Positions 35,956 through 44,838 of a DNA stretch of 64,000 bases are shown piece after piece (within the stretch, counting starts at the first letter, position 1; every line of letters starts with the position of its first letter). The translations under genes and the position numbers were made by a program. The notes under the pieces were generated by a model that did not search any database, had not been told where the DNA came from, and saw nothing but the letters and a program-made list of their open reading frames with translations. Source of the DNA: Mesorhizobium sp. (GTDB taxonomy: Bacteria > Pseudomonadota > Alphaproteobacteria > Rhizobiales > Rhizobiaceae). The stretch lies in NCBI GenBank assembly GCA_004963905.1, contig SUGL01000028.1, forward strand, positions 1-64,000. The letters run 5' to 3'.

Positions 35956-37578
35956 CTACCCTCTCAACCCCGGTGCCTCCTGCCCGGTTCTCGCGACATA
36001 TTCGGTATAGCCGCCGCCATAGGTGTGGATGCCGTCGGGCGTGAGCTCCAGCACGCGGTTCGACAGCGCGGCCAGGAAATGGCGGTCGTGCGAGACGAAG
36101 AGCATGGTGCCTTCATATTGCGCCAGCGCCTCGATCAGCATCTGCTTGGTCGCCATGTCGAGGTGGTTGGTCGGCTCGTCGAGCACCAGGAGGTTCGGCG
36201 GATCGAACAGCATCAGCGCCATCACCAGCCTGGCCTTCTCGCCGCCCGACAGCACGCGGCATTTCTTCTCGATCTCGTCGCCGGAAAAGCCGAAGCAGCC
36301 GGCAAGCGCCCGCAGCGGCGCCTGGCCTGCCTGCGGGAAATTATCTTCCAGCGTCTGGAAGACGGTGCGCTCGCCGTCGAGCAGCTCCATGGCGTGCTGG
36401 GCGAAGTAGCCCATCTTGACGCTCGGGCCGCGCGCGACGGTGCCCTCGTCAGGCTCGGAAGCGCCGGCGACCAGCTTGAGCAGCGTCGACTTGCCGGCGC
36501 CGTTGACGCCCATCACGCACCAGCGCTCGCGGCGGCGGATCTGGAAGTCGAGGCCGGCATAGATCGAGCGGCTGCCATAGCTCTTGTGGATGTTCTTCAG
36601 CGTCGCCACGTCCTCGCCGCAGCGCGGCGCCGGCTGGAACTCGAAGGCGACCGTCTGGCGGCGCTTCGGCGGCTCGACGCGGTCGATCTTGTCGAGCTTC
36701 TTGACCCGGCTCTGCACCTGCGCGGCATGCGAGGCGCGCGCCTTGAAGCGCTCGATGAAGGCGATCTCCTTGGCGAGCATCGCCTGCTGGCGCTCGAACT
36801 GCGCTTGCAGTTGCTTGTCGGCCAGCGCCCGCTGCTCCTGGTAGAATTCGTAATTGCCGGAATAGGAGGTGAGCGCGCCGGCATCGATCTCGATCACCTT
36901 GGAGACGATGCGGTTCATGAACTCGCGGTCGTGCGAGGTCATCAGCAGCGCGCCGTCGTAGTCTTTCAGGAATTTCTCCAGCCAGATCAGGCTTTCGATG
37001 TCGAGATGGTTGCTCGGTTCGTCGAGCAGCATGACGTCGGGCCGCATCAAGAGGATGCGGGCAAGCGCGACGCGCATCTTCCAGCCGCCGGAAAGCTTTG
37101 CGACGTCGCCGTCCATCATCTCCTGGGAGAAGCCGAGGCCGTCGAGCACCTCGCGGGCGCGGCCGTCCAGCGCATAGCCGTCGAGCTCCTCGAAGCGGTG
37201 CTGCAACTCGCCATAGCGCTCGATGATTTGATCCATCTCGTCGGCGCGGTCGGGATCGCCCATGGCGTGCTCGAGCTCGCGCATCTCGGCGGCCACCGCG
37301 CTCACCGGACCGGCGCCTTCCATCACCTCGGCGACGGCGCTCATGCCACCCATGTCGCCGACATCCTGGCTGAAATAGCCGATGGTGACGCCGCGATCGA
37401 CCGAGACCTGGCCTTCGTCGGGCTGCTCCTCACCGATGATCATGCGGAACAGCGTCGTCTTGCCGGCGCCGTTCGGGCCGACGAGGCCGATCTTCTCACC
37501 CTTCTGCAAGGCGGCCGAGGCTTCGATGAAGACGATCTGGCGGCCGTTCTGCTTGCCGATGTTTTCGAGACGGATCAT
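35956..37578 (-). CDS. ABC-F family ATPase
   Basis: A 540-residue soluble protein with two ABC domains and no membrane part. Walker A motifs: G34-PNGAGKTT and a second GVNGAGKST in the C-terminal half; signatures LSGGWKMRV and LSGGEKARL; Walker B LDEPSNHLD and LDEPTNHLD. The linker between domains is rich in Arg and Lys, as in ABC-F proteins that act on the ribosome. The ATG at 37578 has no clear ribosome-binding site; the frame upstream is repeat sequence. The subfamily (EttA, Uup, YheS-like) is not resolved; YheS-like seems closest by layout. Confidence 0.9.
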   Translation of the reverse strand: MIRLENIGKQNGRQIVFIEASAALQKGEKIGLVGPNGAGKTTLFRMIIGEEQPDEGQVSVDRGVTIGYFSQDVGDMGGMSAVAEVMEGAGPVSAVAAEMRELEHAMGDPDRADEMDQIIERYGELQHRFEELDGYALDGRAREVLDGLGFSQEMMDGDVAKLSGGWKMRVALARILLMRPDVMLLDEPSNHLDIESLIWLEKFLKDYDGALLMTSHDREFMNRIVSKVIEIDAGALTSYSGNYEFYQEQRALADKQLQAQFERQQAMLAKEIAFIERFKARASHAAQVQSRVKKLDKIDRVEPPKRRQTVAFEFQPAPRCGEDVATLKNIHKSYGSRSIYAGLDFQIRRRERWCVMGVNGAGKSTLLKLVAGASEPDEGTVARGPSVKMGYFAQHAMELLDGERTVFQTLEDNFPQAGQAPLRALAGCFGFSGDEIEKKCRVLSGGEKARLVMALMLFDPPNLLVLDEPTNHLDMATKQMLIEALAQYEGTMLFVSHDRHFLAALSNRVLELTPDGIHTYGGGYTEYVARTGQEAPGLRG

Positions 37579-37905
37579 GGGGCGGTCCGGGTAAATGCGC
37601 TGGGGTGGCGGGATTTGCCCGGGCGTGTACGCGAATGAAGGTGCGAGGGGAAGAGGAAGAAGCGCCGCAGAGCGCTGAAGATTGGCGAAGGCCGGCGTGA
37701 CGGCCGATCTCCCCCCTCGTGGGGGAGATGTCCGGCAGGACAGAGGGGGCGCCTCGCGCCAACGTTTCAACTCTGTCGCGCGTTCTTCCGCCAACTGTAT
37801 GGCCGGGGTAAGGAATAAATCGAGCGCCGAGATCCTTCGCGCCCCCTCTGCCCTGCCGGGCATCTCCCCCACAAGGGGGGAGATCAGCGGTTCCTTCGCC
37901 GCGCG
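37579..37905. repeat. Intergenic inverted pair of main-family repeats
   Basis: Positions about 37678-37752 (attggcgaaggccggcgtga, ctcgtgggggagatgtccgg) and 37836-37890 (gcgccccctctgccctgccg, ccccacaaggggggagatca) are oppositely oriented copies. No gene seen. Confidence 0.7.
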
Positions 37906-38649
37906 TCACTTCGCATCGTGGAAGATAATCCCCACGGTATGCCGCTGCCCCGACCGCAATCTGCTCACCCCATGACGCAAATTCACCCGGTAATATCCCT
38001 TGGTGCCTTGCACCGGACGGTTGTGCACCGCAAAGATCACCGCGTCGCCGCGCTTCAACGGCACCACCTCGGCGCGGCTCTGCATGCGCGGGCGCTGTTC
38101 GGTGAGCACGAATTCGCCGCCTTCGAAATCCTCGCCGGGCTGCGACAAGAGGATCGCCACCTGCAGCGGAAAGGCGAGCGCGCCGTAGAGGTCCTGATGC
38201 AGGCAGTTGAAGTCGCCGGGGCCGTATTGCAGCAAAAGCGGCGTCGGCTTGGCCTGGCCCTCGTCGTGGCAGCGTTTCAGGAAGGCGGCGTGGTCGGCGG
38301 GGTAGCGAAGGGCCGCGCCCATCTTCTCGTTCCAGTCATTGGCGACGGTGGCCAGCCGCGGATAGAGCGCGGTGCGCAGGCCCTCGATCAGATCGGGAAG
38401 CGGATAGCGGAAATAGCGGTACTCGCCCTTGCCGAAGCCGTGGCGCGCCATCGCCACATGGCTGCGGAAATGTTCTTCGTGCGGATAGAGCGCGGCGATT
38501 TCGGTGCATTCCTCGGGCGAGAGCAAGCCCGGCATGACGGTTGAGCCATTGGCGTTGAGCTCGGAGACCAGAGCGCGCCAGTCTTGCGTTGCGACGCGGG
38601 ATTCGGCGGAGCGGCTGGCGCGCTTGGTGTTCAGGGAGTGGATGGTCAT
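37906..38649 (-). CDS. 2-oxoglutarate/Fe(II) dioxygenase, PiuC/prolyl-hydroxylase-like
   Basis: 247 residues of the double-stranded beta-helix dioxygenase fold. The metal ligands are H151-Q-D153 and H226, and R236 is placed to bind 2-oxoglutarate. HGVSRLRSGQRHTVGIIFHD and GGEFVLTEQ are typical of prolyl-4-hydroxylase-like PiuC/YbiX proteins. GGAG lies 7 bases before the ATG. It stands alone between repeats; the substrate is unknown. Confidence 0.85.
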   Translation of the reverse strand: MTIHSLNTKRASRSAESRVATQDWRALVSELNANGSTVMPGLLSPEECTEIAALYPHEEHFRSHVAMARHGFGKGEYRYFRYPLPDLIEGLRTALYPRLATVANDWNEKMGAALRYPADHAAFLKRCHDEGQAKPTPLLLQYGPGDFNCLHQDLYGALAFPLQVAILLSQPGEDFEGGEFVLTEQRPRMQSRAEVVPLKRGDAVIFAVHNRPVQGTKGYYRVNLRHGVSRLRSGQRHTVGIIFHDAK

Positions 38650-38932
38650 GGGTTGGCTCCGTCGCTTGGTTGTCCCGAAGATGGGGCGTGCGGCGGAAGC
38701 GGACCACCCGTTTCATGACAAGGCGGGCGTGCGATCAATGGAGACGCCGGCGGGACAGCGCCCCCCTCTGTCCTGCCGGACATCTCCCCCACAAGGGGGG
38801 AGATTGGCAGCCTTTGCGACGACGCCATTCCTGCAACGCTGGCGATTGGCGAAAGCCGACGCGATGGTCAATCTCCCCCCTCGTGGGGGAGATGTCCGGC
38901 AGGACAGAGGGGGGGCGCGAAGGAACTCGGCC
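38650..38932. repeat. Intergenic inverted pair of main-family repeats
   Basis: Positions about 38747-38812 and 38838-38918 hold ggcgggacagcgcccccctc ... ccccacaaggggggagattg, and the reverse-oriented ctcgtgggggagatgtccgg ... aggacagagggggggcgcg. No gene seen. Confidence 0.7.
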
Positions 38933-39466
38933 TCAGCCCTGTGCTTTCCGCCGATACCCCTCCAGCTCCGGATCGAGATCCACCTTCACCGCATTGGTGA
39001 ACACGCAGGTCGCCACCATGATGCCGGCGAAGGCGACGAGGTTGACGAGCAGCGTCTCGTCATAGCGCGCCTTGAGCGCGGCCCAGGTCTCGTCTGGAAT
39101 GGCATTGGCGTCGGCGGCGACCGCCTTGCCAAAAGACATCAGCAGCGCCTCGTCGGCGGTCGGCTCGATCGCCTCGGGATCGAGGCCGCTGTCGATCAGC
39201 GCGCGGCGGAAGAAGGTGACCGGAACCTCGGCGCGCATCGTCTCGGCGATCGCCTTTGAGAACAGCCATATCGCACGGTCGTCGAGCACGGGCCTGAGCA
39301 GGTCGCGCAGCGTGAACCACTCGGCGTAGATTCGATGCGCGGCCGGCGAATTGAGCAGGATGCGCTTCATGTTGGTCATGCGGCCGCGCAGCGCGAGCTC
39401 GCGGTCATGCTCGGCGCGGATTTCGGCCGAAGCGGTTGCGTAGTCGATCGAGGACAGATGCGCCAT
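38933..39466 (-). CDS. AhpD / carboxymuconolactone-decarboxylase-like protein
   Basis: 177 residues, all helical. DRELALRGRMTNMKRILLNS, HRIYAEWFTLRD and a C-terminal NLVAFAGIMVATCVFTNAVK resemble the AhpD-like superfamily. The CxxC of active AhpD peroxidases is absent; the only Cys is in VATCVF, so catalysis by the usual thiol mechanism is unlikely. It starts 5 bases after the OsmC stop, so the two form an operon with a likely shared link to peroxide or thiol chemistry. Confidence 0.6.
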   Translation of the reverse strand: MAHLSSIDYATASAEIRAEHDRELALRGRMTNMKRILLNSPAAHRIYAEWFTLRDLLRPVLDDRAIWLFSKAIAETMRAEVPVTFFRRALIDSGLDPEAIEPTADEALLMSFGKAVAADANAIPDETWAALKARYDETLLVNLVAFAGIMVATCVFTNAVKVDLDPELEGYRRKAQG

Positions 39467-39471
39467 CGCCC

Positions 39472-39894
39472 TCACCCGAGCGTCGCGTGAAGCGCCGGCG
39501 CGCCGCGCAGCGTGTTGGAGACGGTGCAGATGTCTTCTGCATCCTCGACGATGCGCTGTTTGGTCGCTGCGTCGAGATCGCCGGCGATCTCCAACTTGAT
39601 GGTGAACGTCTCGACCCGCGACGGCTCGTCCTTCGCCTTCTCGCCACCAACATCCGCCCTCACCTCGCCGAGCCGGTCGGCGACGCCCAGGCGGTTGGCG
39701 GCGATGCGGGCGCTGAGCACCATGCAGGCAGCCAGGGAAGCGTAAAGCAGGTCAAGCGGGTTGAAGCCCGGCGCGCTTACCGCAGTCACCACATCGACCG
39801 CGCCACCGGTCGGTGTCGTGACGGCCGGCAGGCCGCCCGGCGGAAGGATGGCGGAAGCGCCGGTCGCACGGGTCCTGATCTTCAGCTCGCTCAT
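39472..39894 (-). CDS. OsmC-family protein
   Basis: 140 residues. FNPLDLLYASLAACMVLSAR is the OsmC core with the resolving/catalytic Cys (AAC), and a second conserved Cys is in DICTVSNTL. Family members reduce organic hydroperoxides. GAGGA precedes the ATG at 39894. First gene of a two-gene operon with the AhpD-like protein. Confidence 0.85.
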   Translation of the reverse strand: MSELKIRTRATGASAILPPGGLPAVTTPTGGAVDVVTAVSAPGFNPLDLLYASLAACMVLSARIAANRLGVADRLGEVRADVGGEKAKDEPSRVETFTIKLEIAGDLDAATKQRIVEDAEDICTVSNTLRGAPALHATLG

Positions 39895-39965
39895 CGAATG
39901 TCCTCGTCCGATATGAGGACCTTCAATAGCGGACAGGAATTCGTTGAGGCAATCGCGGAAGGCTG

Positions 39966-40098
39966 TTTCCTCGCCCCCGCGAAAGCGGGGGAGAGGTGGC
40001 CGCGAAGCGGCCGGAGCGGGGGCCTTCGTAGGGCGCTCCCCCTCTCCGTCTCGGCTTCGCCGAGCCACCTCTCCCCCACTTCGTGGGGGCGAGGAAAC
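39966..40098. repeat. Long imperfect palindrome, copy of 4928-5068
   Basis: Outer arms tcctcgcccccgcgaaagcg and cttcgtgggggcgaggaa, inner modules ggagaggtggc, gccttcgtagggcgctccc and ctctccgtctcggcttcgcc are shared with 4928-5068. It lies between the OsmC gene (minus, start 39894) and the end of the acid phosphatase gene. Confidence 0.75.
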
Positions 40099-40112
40099 TC
40101 AACTCAGACACG

Positions 40113-41645
40113 CTACTTCGTCAGATCGAGCGCCGCCGTCAAATCGCCCAGCGGCGGCTCGCCGTTGGCGGCCAGCGCCTTGTCGCGGGCGACGAGGCCA
40201 GGCAGCACCGGCAGGTCGTAGCGGGCGGTGATGAAGCGCAGGATCGAGGTGGTGTCATACTGCGTGTGGTCGACCGTGCCCATCTTGGCATAGGGCGAGA
40301 TGATGATGGCCGGGATGCGGTTGCCCGGGCCCCAGCGGTCGGCCTTGGGCGGCGCGACATGATCCCAGAAGCCGCCATTCTCGTCATAGGTGACGACTAC
40401 CAGCATGTGCGGCCATTGCGGGCTCTTCTCCAGACGCGCGACGATGTCGGCCAGATGCTTGTCGCCCGAGGACACGTCGGCATAGCCGCCATGCTCGTTC
40501 AAATTGCCCTGCGGCTTGTAGAAGGTGACGGCCGGCAGCTTGCCGTCGTCGATCGCCTTGACGAACTCGACGCCGTCGAGGCCGCCGTCCTTGAGATGCT
40601 CGGTTCGCGCCGCCGTGCCAGGCGCGTAAGCCGCGAAATAGTTGAAGGGCTGGTGGTGGAACTGGAAGTTCGGCACCGGCGTCGCGTTCTTGCCGTCGAG
40701 CGCCGCCTGCCAGGCGCCGGAATACCAGGCCCAGGAAACACCTTTCAGCGAGAGCAGATCGCCGATGGTGATGTCGCGCTGCGGCGGCAGCGTGGTCGGC
40801 GCCGCCGGATCGGCCAGCGTCTTGTCGCCGCCCTCGGCCGGCTTGTTGGCGCTCGGCTGGTAAGGCGGCTGCATGGTATTGACAGCGTAGAAGTCCGGCG
40901 TGATCGCGCCGTCATTGGCGAATTTCGGCACGCCGCCAAGTGCGGAGGCGGGCGAGTTGTCGGCCACCTTCAGCGTCACGCCATCGGGCTCGACGACGGC
41001 GATCTGGCCCTTCGCCGGGCTGGTGTCGGCATGCGGGTAGGACGGCGCGCAGGCGCAGGCCAACATGAAGTGGTTGAGGAAGGAGCCGCCGAAGGCGCCC
41101 TGGAAGAAATTGTCGGCGAGCACGTATTTCTTGGCCACCGCCCACATCGGCAGTACCGAGCCATCATAATGGCCCATCACCAGCGCGCCGGAATCGGCCC
41201 AGGCGACGAACTTGTCGTTCTTGCCTCCGTCGATCTGCATCTGCTCCTGGTAGAAGCGGTGCCAAAGATCATGCGTGATGACGTTGGTGCCCTCGTTGAA
41301 ACCCTTGGGATCGTCGATGGCGAAGACGGCATTGGCGAGATGGGCTGTCTGGGCTTCCGTCACGGCCGGCGTCACGCCCTTGCCGGTCAGCCCGCCCCAG
41401 GCCGGCGGCAGCTCGGAAAGCGGCTTGCCGTCGCGGTCGAGCTGGCGCGCCTGGTCGGCCGAGACGTTGGCGAGGCCATTGGCGCCGGGGAAGCCGCCAT
41501 AAAGATTATCGAAGCTGCGATTCTCGGCATAGATCACGACGACGGTGTCGATCTTGTCATAGCCGGGAGGAGCCGCCTGGGCAGCAGCGGCGAACGATGC
41601 CAGCGCCGTCGAGGCGAGGCAAAGGGAGAGGAAGGACCGGATCAT
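40113..41645 (-). CDS. Exported phosphoesterase, acid phosphatase/phospholipase C family
   Basis: 510 residues with a signal peptide (FLSLCLASTALASFAAAAQA, cleavage near 24). Family motifs: VVVIYAENRSFDNLYGGFPG (metal/nucleophile region), THDLWHRFYQEQMQIDGG, MGHYDG, FGGSFLNHF and VVVTYDENGGFWDHVAPP. This matches the AcpA-type acid phosphatase / non-haemolytic phospholipase C group. It should release phosphate from esters in the periplasm. A good PHO box lies 61-78 bases upstream, so it is probably a phosphate-starvation gene. Confidence 0.87.
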   Translation of the reverse strand: MIRSFLSLCLASTALASFAAAAQAAPPGYDKIDTVVVIYAENRSFDNLYGGFPGANGLANVSADQARQLDRDGKPLSELPPAWGGLTGKGVTPAVTEAQTAHLANAVFAIDDPKGFNEGTNVITHDLWHRFYQEQMQIDGGKNDKFVAWADSGALVMGHYDGSVLPMWAVAKKYVLADNFFQGAFGGSFLNHFMLACACAPSYPHADTSPAKGQIAVVEPDGVTLKVADNSPASALGGVPKFANDGAITPDFYAVNTMQPPYQPSANKPAEGGDKTLADPAAPTTLPPQRDITIGDLLSLKGVSWAWYSGAWQAALDGKNATPVPNFQFHHQPFNYFAAYAPGTAARTEHLKDGGLDGVEFVKAIDDGKLPAVTFYKPQGNLNEHGGYADVSSGDKHLADIVARLEKSPQWPHMLVVVTYDENGGFWDHVAPPKADRWGPGNRIPAIIISPYAKMGTVDHTQYDTTSILRFITARYDLPVLPGLVARDKALAANGEPPLGDLTAALDLTK

Positions 41646-41705
41646 TGAGGGATGCCTCGTGGCTGGGGAATGGCTGGAGGAACCCGGCGACGCTAGGGCG
41701 GGCGC

Positions 41706-41723
41706 TTGTCAGCTTTGTGACAG
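41706..41723 (-). promoter_or_regulatory. PHO box (PhoB-binding site)
   Basis: On the minus strand CTGTCACAAAGCTGACAA. The two 7-base half-sites CTGTCAC and CTGACAA are spaced 11 bases apart, as in the PHO box CTGTCAT-AAAT-CTGTCAT. It lies 61 bases before the phosphatase ATG and 131 bases before the divergent peroxidase gene. Confidence 0.75.
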
Positions 41724-41853
41724 AGGGTGGTGGAGCGCGATGGGTATTAAGCGAACCTGCTACGCTGGCGGGACAGCGAAGGAACTCGACGCGGGCAAAT
41801 GACCACGTCCCAAACGTCATCAATCCGTAGCAATCCATGCCTACGCAAGAGCC

Positions 41854-43101
41854 ATGACACGCTGGACCTCCGCCGTCTTCGCCAGCCTTGCCGCCCTCGC
41901 CATTCTCTGGCCGGCCGACGGCCTCCCGTCCGGCAGCGTCCACCCCGGCCCGATGTCGCGCGCGCAGGCCTATGCGCGCGCCGAGGCGCTGACGGCGCTC
42001 GGGCGGCAGATGTTTTTCGACCCGTCGCTATCGGCCTCGGGAAAGCAGGCCTGCTCGTCCTGCCACGATCCCAACCGCGCCTTCGGCCCGGCCTCGGCCT
42101 CGCCGGTCGAGATGGGCGGACCGAAACTCGACCAGCCCGGCCTGCGCGCCGTGCCGTCGCTGCGCTACCTGCAGGCGGCGCCTGCCTTCACCGAGCATTT
42201 CTACGATTCCGAAGACGAGGGCGACGAGAGCGTCGACAACGGTCCGACCGGCGGGCTGACCTGGGACGGCCGCGCAGACCACGGCAAGGACCAGGCGAGG
42301 ATCCCGCTGCTGTCGCCCTTCGAGATGGGCAACAAGGATGAGGCACAGGTGGCCGCCAGCCTGCGCAAGGCGCCCTATGCCGAGGCCCTCAAGGCGGCGT
42401 TCGGCGCCGACGTGTTCGACCACCCGCGGGACGCCTTCGACGCCGCGGTGGAAGCGCTCGGCACTTTCGAGCAGAGCAGCGCCGACTTCTATCCCTATTG
42501 CAGCCGCTACGACGCCTTCCTCGCCGGCAAGGCGCAGTTGACGGCGCAGGAGCTGCGCGGCCGCGCGCTGTTCGAGGACGAGACCAAGGGCAATTGCGCG
42601 AGCTGCCATCTCAGCGAGCCCGCCAATGACGGCGAGCCGCCGCAATTCACCGATTACGGCCTGATCGCCATCGCCGTGCCGCGCAACCCGGCGATCCCGG
42701 CAAACGACGACCCCAACTATTTCGACCTCGGTCTTTGCGGCCCGTTGCGCACCGATTTCAAGGGCCACGGCGAGTATTGCGGCCTGTTCAAGACCCCGAC
42801 GCTGCGCAACGTGGCGCTGCGCAAAAGCTTCTTCCACAACGGCTATTTCCACACGCTGCGCGAGGCGGTGGCCTTCTACGCCAGCCGCGACAGCGACCCC
42901 GGCCGCTGGTATCCTAGGAACGCCGACGGCACGGTCGACAAATTCGACGACCTGCCAAAAGCCTACTGGGGGAACCTCAACACGGGCCCGCCCTTCAACG
43001 GCAGAAAGCCCGGCGACAAGCCGGCGCTGACCGACGCCGAGATCGACGACATCGTCGCTTTCCTCGGCACGCTGACGGATGCGGATCAGGCGGGACAGTG
43101 A
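41854..43101 (+). CDS. Dihaem cytochrome c peroxidase / MauG-like protein
   Basis: 415 residues with an N-terminal signal (AVFASLAALAILWPADG). Two haem c sites: C67-SS-C70-H71 and C248-AS-C251-H252. FFDPSLSASGKQACSSCHDP, NVALRKSFFHNGYFHTL and DAEIDDIVAFLGTL match the cytochrome c peroxidase family. It reduces peroxide or oxidises a partner protein in the periplasm. It diverges from the acid phosphatase, and the PHO box between them could act on both. Confidence 0.87.
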   Translation: MTRWTSAVFASLAALAILWPADGLPSGSVHPGPMSRAQAYARAEALTALGRQMFFDPSLSASGKQACSSCHDPNRAFGPASASPVEMGGPKLDQPGLRAVPSLRYLQAAPAFTEHFYDSEDEGDESVDNGPTGGLTWDGRADHGKDQARIPLLSPFEMGNKDEAQVAASLRKAPYAEALKAAFGADVFDHPRDAFDAAVEALGTFEQSSADFYPYCSRYDAFLAGKAQLTAQELRGRALFEDETKGNCASCHLSEPANDGEPPQFTDYGLIAIAVPRNPAIPANDDPNYFDLGLCGPLRTDFKGHGEYCGLFKTPTLRNVALRKSFFHNGYFHTLREAVAFYASRDSDPGRWYPRNADGTVDKFDDLPKAYWGNLNTGPPFNGRKPGDKPALTDAEIDDIVAFLGTLTDADQAGQ

Positions 43102-43258
43102 GGCGGCGAAGGCTCCGCCGCCTTGGTACAGTGCCCAGAATTTGCCGTTCGGCCCCGAATCGAGGATATCGGACGAAGGTGGCCTCTATGTGGGCCAGAT
43201 CACAGGATCAACATGAAACGCCTGTCATATTAGGCATTCTTCATGGATGGAGTCTCGC

Positions 43259-43453
43259 ATGAGATTCGTCGCGATACAGGAACCGACCGGCAGTTGGGCC
43301 GTGTTCGATACGGCCAATGAGGAGCCCGCCGAATTTGCCGGCCGCGTGCTCATCGGCCTGACGCCGCATGAGGCCTGGCGGCTCACGGCAGCAGCGAATG
43401 ATGAAGCGGGGTGCAGGGATATCGACGCACAAGGCTCATTTCGGGGCCAGTAA
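43259..43453 (+). CDS. Small protein of unknown function
   Basis: 64 residues: MRFVAIQEPTGSWAVFDTA, a beta-type start, then a helical stretch (TPHEAWRLTAAANDEA). GGAG lies 6 bases before the ATG at 43259. It looks like the short rhizobial proteins with a WAVFD-type motif, with no known role. Confidence 0.65.
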   Translation: MRFVAIQEPTGSWAVFDTANEEPAEFAGRVLIGLTPHEAWRLTAAANDEAGCRDIDAQGSFRGQ

Positions 43454-43559
43454 GGCGGAACGCCTGACATTCCCGCGCTCCAAGGAAAAGCGAAAGCGAA
43501 CAAGCGGTTGAAGCGGCACGCTGCGAGATCGATTCAGGCAGCGCGCCTTGAAGTGCCCT

Positions 43560-44147
43560 TCACCCGGCCTGCGCGTAGCGGCTCACCACCATGCCGCAGG
43601 CATAGGCTTTGGACCCGAGCAGTTTCAGCCTGGCGAAGCCGCCCTGGTCGAAGATGCGGCGGCCGGCGCCCAGCACCGCCGGATTGATGAAGAGCTGGAA
43701 CTCGTCGACCAGCCCGGCGGCGATCAGCGCCGAGGCGAAACCGGCGCCGCCGAACACGGCGATGTCGCCGCCCTCGCCCGCCTTCAGCGCATCGACCTCG
43801 CGCGGCAAGTCACCGCTGGCAAGACTCGTGCGCTCCCAGCGCGAGGCTTTCAGCTTGTCGCTCAGCACCACTTTTTGCGCTTCGACGATACGCTGGGCGA
43901 AGGCATAGAAGCGGTCCTCCGGGTATTTCCTCGCCGCGTTGGCCCAGTGGCCGACATAGCCCTCCTCGGCCATCTTGCGGCTGAGCAGAATGGTGTCGAC
44001 GGTGTCGAAGACGGCGTTGAAGTCCGTCTTCAGCTCGTCGTCCCAGTCGCTCTCCTCGCCCCAATCCCAGAGCTGCCAGCGGTGGTCTTCAACCGCGCCG
44101 ACGAAGCCGTCGACCGACATCTGCATCTGCAGGATGAGCTTTTTCAT
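43560..44147 (-). CDS. Dihydrofolate reductase-like (RibD C-terminal) protein
   Basis: 195 residues. LILQMQMSVDGFVGAVEDHR at the start, TILLSRKMAEEGY, then IAVFGGAGFASALIAAGLVD and DEFQLFINPAVLGAGRRIF are hallmarks of the DHFR/RibD reductase superfamily that binds NADPH. These stand-alone proteins are rarely true DHFRs. AGGAGG lies before the ATG. It diverges from the HxlR regulator, which probably controls it. Confidence 0.85.
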   Translation of the reverse strand: MKKLILQMQMSVDGFVGAVEDHRWQLWDWGEESDWDDELKTDFNAVFDTVDTILLSRKMAEEGYVGHWANAARKYPEDRFYAFAQRIVEAQKVVLSDKLKASRWERTSLASGDLPREVDALKAGEGGDIAVFGGAGFASALIAAGLVDEFQLFINPAVLGAGRRIFDQGGFARLKLLGSKAYACGMVVSRYAQAG

Positions 44148-44173
44148 CTCCGGGCCTCCTCATGTTCCCAATT

Positions 44174-44244
44174 GATTTACTTTTGGAACCGTTTGACGCA
44201 TGAGCTGAATGATGTCAATAGTAAAGTGATTTAAAAATGGAACC
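44174..44244. promoter_or_regulatory. Direct-repeat operator between DHFR-like and hxlR genes
   Basis: Two 17-base direct repeats, gattta-N4-tggaacc, at 44174-44190 and 44228-44244, start to start 54 bases. The second ends 6 bases before the HxlR-gene ATG and would block its translation start or promoter. They are probable binding sites of the HxlR regulator itself. Confidence 0.5.
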
Positions 44245-44250
44245 AAATTT

Positions 44251-44667
44251 ATGTCGACCAAGGAAAGGTCCGGCTGCCCAATCAGCCTGTCGCTCGAGCT
44301 CATCGGCGACCGCTGGACGCTACTCATCATCCGCGACCTTGTCTTCGCCGGAAAACGGCATTTTCGCGAATTCCTGCAGTCGGACGAAGGCATCTCGTCG
44401 CGAACGCTGGCCGAGCGGCTGCAGACGTTGCAGGACGAAGGCATCCTCACCCGCAGCGACGACCCCAGCCACGGGCTGAAGGCGATCTACCGGCTGACGG
44501 AAGCCGGCATCGACCTGCTCCCGGTGCTGGCGACGCTCGGCGCCTGGGGCAGCAAGTACCGCAAGGCGGACGGTGATCTCGCCAGGATCGCCAGGGAGCT
44601 CGCGGCCGGGGGCGAGCCGGCACTGGCGCGGATGAAAGAGAGGCTGAAGGCGGAGCATTTGGAGTAG
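44251..44667 (+). CDS. HxlR-family transcriptional regulator
   Basis: 138 residues. The winged helix is typical: CPISLSLELIGDRWTLLIIR, FREFLQSDEGISSRTLAERL, LQDEGILTRSDDP. Cys9 is the position used by redox-sensing family members. It diverges from the DHFR-like reductase; repeats at 44174 and 44228 are candidate sites. Confidence 0.92.
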   Translation: MSTKERSGCPISLSLELIGDRWTLLIIRDLVFAGKRHFREFLQSDEGISSRTLAERLQTLQDEGILTRSDDPSHGLKAIYRLTEAGIDLLPVLATLGAWGSKYRKADGDLARIARELAAGGEPALARMKERLKAEHLE

Positions 44668-44704
44668 GCGCCGCGAGGCAAATCGCCGGGGCCGACGTTC
44701 TACG

Positions 44705-44740
44705 GCGCCCCCCTCTGTCCTGCCGGACAGAAGGGGGCGC
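44705..44740. terminator. Hairpin of the main repeat family, possible terminator
   Basis: A 16-base arm gcgcccccctctgtcc and its near-perfect complement around tgcc, 37 bases after the HxlR stop. One mismatch (a for c). Confidence 0.5.
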
Positions 44741-44838
44741 GAAGGATCGCGGCGCTACTAAGATCACTCGTCGCGCTCCCCTTTCAGGAGACTCCGACGC
44801 TCCCCTGCGTTAGACTCGGCCTGAACAGGATCGCCGCC

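Noticed and set aside
36025..37638. Long plus-strand frame opposite the ABC-F ATPase
   Set aside because: The opposite strand encodes two intact ABC domains; this frame has no motif or ribosome-binding site.
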